The notes beneath the pieces were generated by a model. It worked only from the letters and a program-made list of their open reading frames with translations. It ran no database searches and was not told the origin of the DNA. This document shows, piece after piece, positions 1-5,240 of a stretch of DNA of 6,304 nucleotides. The stretch covers positions 1 through 6,304 of the forward strand of contig JAKAGL010000147.1 of the NCBI GenBank assembly GCA_021815535.1. The letters are read 5' to 3'. Source of the stretch: a bacterium (lineage in GTDB: Bacteria > Nitrospinota_A > UBA7883 > JACRGQ01). The stretch's first letter is position 1. Every line of letters starts with the position of its first letter. Position numbers and translations under genes: made by a program.

Positions 1-1136
1 TGTTCACGTTGCATCTGCTCGGTTTCTCGTCGATTCTGGGCTCCATTAATATCCTCACCACCATCATCTATATGCGTGCGCCGGGAATGGGGTGGATGCA
101 GCTTAATGTGTTTGTGTGGTCCATAATAACCAGCCTTACCCTCCAGCTTATTTTTGTGCCGGTGCTTACCGTGGGCGTAACACTTCTTCTTTTGGATAAA
201 TATCTGGGTACGCATTTTTTCGATCCTTCGGCGGGCGGGGATGTGTTGTTGTATCAAAATCTTTTCTGGTTTTATTCGCATCCCGCCGTTTATGTCGTGT
301 TCTTGCCGGCGACAGGGCTTTTATTCGAGATACTATCCACCATGACAAAGAACCGCCCCTTTAGTTACAACATGGTTGTGGCGGCAATGATCGGTGTTGT
401 TGCTTTGAGCGGAGAGGTGTGGATGCATCACCTGTACACCTCTGGCATGCCCAATTGGATACGGATCGGCCAGATGGTCACCACACTGCTCATTTCGGTG
501 CCCGCCGGACTTATTGTTATCTCCCTTTGGGGTACTCTTTACAAAGCGGCTATTACATTTAACACGGCCATGTATTACGGCGCGGCATGTCTTTACCTGT
601 TGCTGGTCGGCGGGCTTACCGGCATACCGCTTGCGATGACCGCGTTGGACCTGCATTTGGCCGAGACCTCGTTCATACTTGGGCATTTCCATTTCATCAT
701 GGCTCTTTTTGCCGCTTTCAGCCTGTTCGGAGCAATTCATCTTTACTTTCCCAAAATATCAGGAAAGATGTACAGCGAAATAGTGGGAAAACTGTCTTTC
801 TTTCTGAACTTTGCAGGTGTAAACACGGTTTTTTTGCCTCTATTTTATATAGGCGCCAAGTACGGGATGCCACGCCGTTATTACGACTACCCTAGAATTC
901 CAGAGGTCGCACCATTTCACCATATTGCAACTTACGGGGCGATAATGGTCGCGGTTGGCATGTCGATAATGATCCTCAATTGGATCTATGGGGCGACTAA
1001 GGGGGCAAAAGCGCCGGAAAATCCCTGGCGGTCCGCCTCGCTTGAATGGACCCATGCTCCCACGCCTCCGGGGCCGGGTAATTTTCCGGAACCTGTGAAG
1101 GTTTCCTTGGACTGGACGCCTTACAACTATAAATAA
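1..1136 (+). CDS. Cytochrome c oxidase subunit I, A2-like heme-copper oxidase (5'-partial)
   Basis: Catalytic membrane subunit of a heme-copper oxygen reductase, reducing O2 to water and pumping protons. The frame is open from base 3, so the start and the first helices (including the D-channel entry) lie upstream; about 377 residues are visible of the roughly 530-550 usual in the family. Visible ligands: helix VI motif WFYSHPAVY with the CuB histidine (codon 279-281) and the tyrosine normally cross-linked to it (291-293); the CuB HH pair (426-431); the HFH pair (684-692) for high-spin and low-spin heme; GMPRRY with the two propionate-binding arginines (873-878); the C-terminal LEWTHAPTPP segment typical of CoxA/CtaD. 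YSHP in place of GHPE marks the A2 subtype. The K-channel lysine and the usual HDT Mg-site motif are not conserved (see findings). It ends in TAA and is followed by a terminator, so it is the last gene of its unit. The family call is very secure; the exact subtype is less so. Confidence 0.96.
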   Translation, partial: FTLHLLGFSSILGSINILTTIIYMRAPGMGWMQLNVFVWSIITSLTLQLIFVPVLTVGVTLLLLDKYLGTHFFDPSAGGDVLLYQNLFWFYSHPAVYVVFLPATGLLFEILSTMTKNRPFSYNMVVAAMIGVVALSGEVWMHHLYTSGMPNWIRIGQMVTTLLISVPAGLIVISLWGTLYKAAITFNTAMYYGAACLYLLLVGGLTGIPLAMTALDLHLAETSFILGHFHFIMALFAAFSLFGAIHLYFPKISGKMYSEIVGKLSFFLNFAGVNTVFLPLFYIGAKYGMPRRYYDYPRIPEVAPFHHIATYGAIMVAVGMSIMILNWIYGATKGAKAPENPWRSASLEWTHAPTPPGPGNFPEPVKVSLDWTPYNYK

Positions 1137-1159
1137 TAACTATTAGCGGTAATCTGTTT

Positions 1160-1192
1160 GGGCTGGGGCTTATTGAGGCTCTGGCCCTTTTT
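1160..1192 (+). terminator. Rho-independent terminator after the oxidase gene
   Basis: A 10-pair stem, 1160-1169 (GGGCTGGGGC) with 1178-1187 (GCTCTGGCCC), pairs fully if three G-U wobbles are allowed. The loop is 8 bases (1170-1177), and five T follow directly (1188-1192), then ATTT. It sits 24 bases after the oxidase stop codon, the expected place to end that transcript and isolate it from the downstream cluster. Confidence 0.85.
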
Positions 1193-1247
1193 ATTTCATT
1201 TCGTTATGCCGATAAGTACATTGTTGTGAAATAGGTTTAAGGTCTGG

Positions 1248-1276
1248 TTGTTATTGGTGGGATTGATAGCTAGAAT
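1248..1276 (+). promoter_or_regulatory. Candidate sigma70-type promoter for the four-gene envelope cluster
   Basis: TTGTTA (1248-1253) resembles a -35 box (4 of 6) and TAGAAT (1271-1276) a -10 box (5 of 6), separated by exactly 17 bases. The element lies between the upstream terminator and the FecR-gene start, about 64 bases before its ATG, in an AT-rich stretch. It is the best match I see in the 1193-1339 gap. No clear operator or riboswitch-like fold was found there. This is a consensus match only, without experimental support. Confidence 0.42.
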
Positions 1277-1327
1277 ATAAATATCAGTATCTTTGTGGGT
1301 ATTAAATAGATGCTGCTTGAACCTTCT

Positions 1328-1334
1328 GGGGGAG
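1328..1334 (+). promoter_or_regulatory. Shine-Dalgarno that fixes the FecR-gene start
   Basis: GGGGGAG lies 5 bases before the ATG at 1340. An in-frame ATG at 1310 lacks a comparable site and would put ten extra residues in front of the signal peptide, so 1340 is the preferred start. Confidence 0.75.
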
Positions 1335-1339
1335 TTTCA

Positions 1340-2530
1340 ATGAGTTTGCGCATTCGCGGCTTCGTCGTTATTGTGCACAGCATCATTCTTTTATTTTTAC
1401 CTCTTGCCGTTTTCGCCGCTGATTTTGGAGCGGAGATAACGGATATAGATGGCAAGGTTTATGTAACTCAAAAGTCTACCGGGAAGAAGATCCCGGCCAT
1501 GCGGGGACTGAAAGTTGCGCCGGGAGACGTGATAGAGTCCGCTTCAGGGGGAGAAGCTGAAATTCTATATGATGATGGCAACGTGACCCGTTTGGACGAA
1601 AACACGCGCCTGGAAATATCCAAACTTTCAATAGAGCCTGATAATAGCCGCGAGTCGGTACTCAATCTGGTATCCGGCCGTATCAAGAATTCCGTATCGA
1701 AATTGGTAACCAAAAAATCGAAATTCGAAGTGAGCTCCAAGACGGTCACGGCGGGGGTTACCGGTACCCCGCCGTGGATAGTCAGCATCGTCGGTGGCAA
1801 AAACCAGACGGACCCTGTTAAAACGGAAATCGACCTTTTAAAAGGCGAAAAGGGGGGCGTCTTTGTACGTGGCACCGACCCGAAGGGATCGACGATCATT
1901 CTTACCCCCGGCTCCCGTACCATTGCGCAATTAGGGATGCCGCCGATGAACCCATTTCCGATTTCCGCCGAGCGCTTGAAAGAGCTTCAGACAAAAATGC
2001 CAATTATTACGCCTCCCGCAGTGCGTCAGAAGAAGAGGAAGCAGCTTGATACAAAACCGGTGGAGATTTCCAAAGGCAAACAAGAGGAGAAAAAGGACGA
2101 AAGCAAGGAAGCGGCTAAGAAAGATGAGGGTAAAGAATCCGAGGAGCCGGCAAAGGGGAATGCAAATAACGATTCCGCGGCTTCTCCGAATAGCGGCGGG
2201 TCTGCTACGGCGGATACCGTCGACAGCGGTGTGGTTGGCGCTGCAAACGCCGGACCGGTCAGTGTTGACTCCAGTGCTGTAGCGGCAAATAGTGCTCCAA
2301 TCACAGAAAAAGCAGTTGGTTCGGGAATGGTAATGGATTACATGACCCATATCGTGTCGGTAGCCCCTGTGGCGGTGCCGTCCAACGATTCGCCATCAGG
2401 CCAGGATCCAACGGGTGTGTCAACAGAAACTCAGGTTGCGCAAGGAGTCAATGCTCTTGCAGGCGCATCCACTAGCGCCGTTGCCAGCACAACGCGGGTG
2501 CGGGTTCAGGTTGGAATTGCGTACAAGTAA
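1340..2530 (+). CDS. Secreted FecR-domain protein with charged linker and low-complexity tail
   Basis: 396 residues, role unknown. Residues 1-26 form a signal peptide (MSLRIR, hydrophobic core, cleavage near AVFA|AD). Residues 30-145 match the FecR fold: PGDVIESASGGEAEI at 61-75, DDGNVTRLDENTRLEI at 78-93, a LxLVSGRI segment near 108-114, FEV at 129-131 and TAGVTGT at 137-143, the family hallmark. More beta-like sequence follows to about 200 (LLKGEKGGVFV, IILTPGSRTI). Residues 228-272 are a Lys/Glu-rich linker, then an Ala/Ser/Asn/Val-rich tail ends in RVRVQVGIAYK. True FecR anti-sigma proteins have a cytoplasmic N-terminal domain and a membrane anchor; this one has an export signal instead, and no sigma factor or TonB receptor is nearby, so FecR-type sigma control is unlikely. 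It is probably a periplasmic or surface scaffold working with the barrel gene that abuts it. No cysteines remain after export. Domain call strong, function open. Confidence 0.88.
   Translation: MSLRIRGFVVIVHSIILLFLPLAVFAADFGAEITDIDGKVYVTQKSTGKKIPAMRGLKVAPGDVIESASGGEAEILYDDGNVTRLDENTRLEISKLSIEPDNSRESVLNLVSGRIKNSVSKLVTKKSKFEVSSKTVTAGVTGTPPWIVSIVGGKNQTDPVKTEIDLLKGEKGGVFVRGTDPKGSTIILTPGSRTIAQLGMPPMNPFPISAERLKELQTKMPIITPPAVRQKKRKQLDTKPVEISKGKQEEKKDESKEAAKKDEGKESEEPAKGNANNDSAASPNSGGSATADTVDSGVVGAANAGPVSVDSSAVAANSAPITEKAVGSGMVMDYMTHIVSVAPVAVPSNDSPSGQDPTGVSTETQVAQGVNALAGASTSAVASTTRVRVQVGIAYK
1747..1776. repeat. GC-rich inverted repeat inside the FecR gene
   Basis: CACGGCGGGG (1747-1756) is perfectly complementary to CCCCGCCGTG (1767-1776). 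The 10 bases between them contain the palindrome TACCGGTA (1759-1766), so the whole is a near-perfect palindrome interrupted by two bases (1757-1758). It codes for the conserved TAGVTGTPPW segment. No T-run follows, so it is not a terminator. It could fold in mRNA or be a by-product of codon choice. Confidence 0.7.
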
Positions 2531-3754
2531 ATGCAAAACGCCGGACGAAGAGTAAGGATGCGGCGGGCGGCGGCCTGCCTGGTTGTCGTGGTATCAGTGT
2601 TTTGTGGAATGTCGCTGGCCGCGGAGCCGCAAGAACCGGTGCAGAGCCAACAGAAATCCAAAGTGGTGGTGCAGATGGATGAAAACCGGGGTTCGTGGAC
2701 CAGCGATACATTGCCGAAAAAGAAGGGAGGCCAGAACCTCGCATACTATTCTATAGGTTACTATGCTTCGCAGTGGGGCGTCACGGTGCTTGGCTCGCAC
2801 GGTGATACCACCTACATCAACAGTGATTCCTCAAAAGGGGATTTTCATTATGCCGGGATGATGGACAGCATCATTTCAGCCTACTATATGCGTCCTTCAA
2901 TTTTCGGTATGGATGTTCGGTTGGGGCTTGACCTTAATGTTCCCACGGGACATCCCTCCTTCAGCAACCGAGAGTTGAAGGCGTTAATGCTGGATGGGGT
3001 TTCAAAGGATCTGAACATGGCGACCTCGTTTGGAAGGGGTCTGAACATCGCACCCAATCTTATCCTGTCAAAGTCATTCAATAATTCTTCGGTCGGCCTC
3101 GGTTTACGGTATGAGGTGATGGGTGAGTACGATCCAACCAGTGAAGTGTCCGGCGATAACCTTAAACCGGGCGACGTGCTGATGGTAATGGGGCTTTGGC
3201 AGTACGCCGTTGAGGATAGGGGAATGCTGATAACGGATGCGATAGCCACCTTCTCCGGGCGCGATCAGCAGGGCGGGGCCGATGTATTCAAGAAAGGGAA
3301 TACCTATGACATTACCGTACGCTATGTGAAGGCGGGAAATGCGTTGCGTATCACCTATGCGCTCGCTGTAGGCTTGCAGGATAAAAATAAAACCTTGGGA
3401 TCGGGAGGTGGGTTGGCCACCGAGGATCGCAATACAAACAACAACCGGGTAGAGGTTTTCATCAATACCGGGTACATCTTCAATAACCGGTTGGCGATCA
3501 ATAACATCCTGGGTTACAAAAAGTACAACGCCAACGGATACAGTTTTGGGGATCAACTGTACGATGCCGGCTACGACAAGATATATGCCGGTGGGGGGGT
3601 GACCTATACGTTTTCCGGGAACTCATATGTAAGGCTTGATATCCGTTCATTCCAGATTCGAAACGGCGCAGATACACTGGAACCGACATTCGCGGTCTAT
3701 AGGGGAGTCAATGTCGACTTGGGTTTTGTGTACGTTTTCGGCGGAGGAAAATGA
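2531..3754 (+). CDS. Predicted outer-membrane beta-barrel protein
   Basis: 407 residues from ATG 2531, which directly follows the FecR-gene stop (TAAATG). An in-frame ATG at 2558 (MRRAAACLVV) gives a more compact signal peptide and has a weak GAG site in front; either start is possible. The signal peptide ends near SLA|AEP (residues 28-33). From about residue 69 the protein shows repeated short amphipathic strands with alternating hydrophobic/aromatic residues and polar turns, for example GMDVRLGLDLNVPTG (126-140), SVGLGLRYEVMGEY (187-200), TYDITVRYVKAG (258-269), VEVFINTGYIF (307-317), IYAGGGVTYTF (351-361) and a final VDLGFVYVF (395-403). I count roughly 14 such segments. LGLDLNVPTG recalls porin-like barrels of the MetA/phenol-degradation type. 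Its substrate is unknown. No plug domain, POTRA domain or heme motif is visible. The next gene overlaps by 4 bases, so the two are probably translationally coupled. Barrel topology is inferred from pattern, not from a named family match. Confidence 0.78.
   Translation: MQNAGRRVRMRRAAACLVVVVSVFCGMSLAAEPQEPVQSQQKSKVVVQMDENRGSWTSDTLPKKKGGQNLAYYSIGYYASQWGVTVLGSHGDTTYINSDSSKGDFHYAGMMDSIISAYYMRPSIFGMDVRLGLDLNVPTGHPSFSNRELKALMLDGVSKDLNMATSFGRGLNIAPNLILSKSFNNSSVGLGLRYEVMGEYDPTSEVSGDNLKPGDVLMVMGLWQYAVEDRGMLITDAIATFSGRDQQGGADVFKKGNTYDITVRYVKAGNALRITYALAVGLQDKNKTLGSGGGLATEDRNTNNNRVEVFINTGYIFNNRLAINNILGYKKYNANGYSFGDQLYDAGYDKIYAGGGVTYTFSGNSYVRLDIRSFQIRNGADTLEPTFAVYRGVNVDLGFVYVFGGGK
3743..3747 (+). promoter_or_regulatory. 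Shine-Dalgarno for the propeller gene, inside the barrel gene
   Basis: GGAGG lies within the last codons of the barrel gene. It is only 3 bases from ATG 3751 but 9 bases from the in-frame ATG at 3757 (ATGAACATG). The second spacing is closer to ideal, so translation may begin at 3757, making the protein two residues shorter. Confidence 0.6.
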
Positions 3755-5229
3755 ACATGAGGCTTTATCGCGGCTTTACCTGTTTTGTTTTGAGAAAGCC
3801 CTTTTTGTTGCTGATGCCAGCGTTGGCCGGCTTAATGTTCCTCGCTCCGGCGGCCGAGGCGGCCGGTTGGATACGGCTTTTGGCACCCCGCGACAAAGGA
3901 TATGCTGTCTCGGTCGTGCTGGATCATGAAAACAACATTTATCTTTGCGGCGCGGCTAACCAGGTTGGCGGTGAAAGCATTTCTGGCGAAATTAACAACA
4001 TAGTTGTTTCAAAGTACGGGCCCGATGGTCGCCAGTTATGGCGAAATCGTTTTGGCGACGGCCACCGTAACGAATGCAAGGATATCACGCTGGACGAGAG
4101 CGGCAATGTGTATGCGGCGTCCGTTTCGATCGATGATAAAGGATCAAAAGCGTTCATTGCCCGGTATTCTCCCACCGGCGAGGCGTTGGATTCCGGAACA
4201 TACGTCATTGGAAAAGCCACTACGGTTGTCGGTATTTTTCCGGACAAGGAGGGGAATATTTACATCACCGGTTTTAACTCGCTAAACAGCGATACGGGCA
4301 AGGATGCCTTTATTGCCAAGTACGATTCAACAGAGAAGCAGGTTTGGCAGAGGTTGATCCCCAAACCGGCGGAATTGGGAACGGAAGGGCATGCAGTCGC
4401 AGTGGATGATACCGGCGTGTACGTAACCGGCTGGATCGGCAGTTCAGGCGGCACGGTGGGTAATGACAAAAAAGCGTTCATTACAAAATACTCCACCACC
4501 GGTTATTTTGGCTGGATGAAGGTTTTTAGCGGCAAAGGGAATGTCGAGGGAAACGCCATAGCCATCGGCCCGCAGGGCGACCTGCTCATCGCGGGTACGG
4601 CTACCGGTGATTTGCCCGGCAATCACGGATTTGGCTGGACCGATGCTTTCCTGGCCAGATATTCAAAAAATGGCGAAGCGGGTTGGGCCGGAATGTTCGG
4701 CACCGCCAATTACGATTATGGATATGGCGCCGCGTTTGATGATGGTGGAAGCATGTATCTTGGCGGCTTTTCCCGCGCGTTCTTGAATGGAAAAGAGAGT
4801 AAGGATTCTTTCGATCTCTTTTTGGCCCGTTATGAGCCGGAAGGAACCCATGATGCGACTGGTGCGGCAAAAATACCATTTACAGGTTCAGGCGGTTTAG
4901 TCTCTCCCGTATTTTCCGGTCGGATAACATTGAATACAGGAAGCAGGGTATCCATCTATGGCACGTTAACAGAAGAAGGCCTGAGCCGGGAAGCTGATGG
5001 CCGGTGGAGCGTAAGGCGGTGGTTGGCAGGGCCGGAAGCGGTATCTGAGGAAAAGGAAAAACCCGGTGAGGCCGAGAAAATGGAACACCTCGCTTCTTTC
5101 AAAATGAAAAGAAAATCATTCGTGACGCGCGATATCGACGAGGTGGGGTATATGCATAATACCTTAGGAAAGGCGGTTATCTTTGCCGGATCGGTTCTGG
5201 CACTTGCCGGTTTGTTGCTATTGTTTTGA
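3751..5229 (+). CDS. SBBP-type beta-propeller protein with signal peptide and C-terminal membrane segment
   Basis: 492 residues. The signal peptide spans about 1-37 (RKPFLLLMPALAGLMF core, AEA|AG cleavage). Residues 40-365 carry repeats of the seven-bladed propeller (SBBP) kind: a strand with [KR]Y, a G-W turn, a variable stretch, then DxxGNxYxxG. The KY/RY pairs fall at 88, 138, 190, 246, 303 and 360, spaced 50-57 residues. With the N-terminal half-blade (WIRLL...NNIYLCG, 40-67) this suggests six or seven blades, probably closed by the first and last strands. Residues 370-425 look like one more beta-rich domain. A Lys/Glu-rich stretch (433-455) follows, then an 18-residue hydrophobic end (475-492) preceded by K474 and with no charged residues after it. 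The product should be exported and held in a membrane by its C-terminus. Two cysteines (66, 109) could pair. Such propellers usually bind proteins or sugars; no catalytic residues are recognisable. The partner is inferred to be the barrel or the lipoprotein encoded next to it. Confidence 0.85.
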   Translation: MNMRLYRGFTCFVLRKPFLLLMPALAGLMFLAPAAEAAGWIRLLAPRDKGYAVSVVLDHENNIYLCGAANQVGGESISGEINNIVVSKYGPDGRQLWRNRFGDGHRNECKDITLDESGNVYAASVSIDDKGSKAFIARYSPTGEALDSGTYVIGKATTVVGIFPDKEGNIYITGFNSLNSDTGKDAFIAKYDSTEKQVWQRLIPKPAELGTEGHAVAVDDTGVYVTGWIGSSGGTVGNDKKAFITKYSTTGYFGWMKVFSGKGNVEGNAIAIGPQGDLLIAGTATGDLPGNHGFGWTDAFLARYSKNGEAGWAGMFGTANYDYGYGAAFDDGGSMYLGGFSRAFLNGKESKDSFDLFLARYEPEGTHDATGAAKIPFTGSGGLVSPVFSGRITLNTGSRVSIYGTLTEEGLSREADGRWSVRRWLAGPEAVSEEKEKPGEAEKMEHLASFKMKRKSFVTRDIDEVGYMHNTLGKAVIFAGSVLALAGLLLLF

Positions 5230-5231
5230 GG
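5228..5231 (+). promoter_or_regulatory. Shine-Dalgarno for the FN3 lipoprotein gene, overlapping the previous stop
   Basis: GAGG overlaps the TGA stop of the propeller gene and is 9 bases before ATG 5241. A nearer ATG at 5236 reads only two codons before a stop (ATG AGA TGA), so 5241 is the real start. The layout suits translational re-initiation. Confidence 0.6.
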
Positions 5232-5240
5232 AAAAATGAG

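Noticed and set aside
333..740. Minus-strand ORF of 135 codons opposite the oxidase gene
   Set aside because: The plus frame holds all the conserved oxidase motifs. The antisense product is rich in His, Arg and Gln with no recognisable domain and no ribosome site.
1310..1339. Earlier ATG at 1310 for the FecR gene
   Set aside because: It would place MLLEPSGGVS before a good signal peptide, and its upstream region lacks a Shine-Dalgarno; GGGGGAG serves ATG 1340.
1468..2350. Long minus-strand ORFs opposite the FecR gene (1468-1923, 1931-2350, 2026-2304)
   Set aside because: The plus frame has a signal peptide, a FecR domain and a good Shine-Dalgarno. The leucine- and phenylalanine-rich antisense frames mirror the Lys/Glu-rich linker.
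3593..3599. Run of seven G in the barrel gene as a phase-variation switch
   Set aside because: Seven bases is short for slipped-strand switching, the frame is intact, and the tract encodes ordinary glycines at a barrel turn. Nothing else supports switching.
5160..5229. PEP-CTERM or LPXTG-type sorting signal at the propeller C-terminus
   Set aside because: There is no PEP or LPXTG motif before the hydrophobic stretch and no arginine cluster after it.
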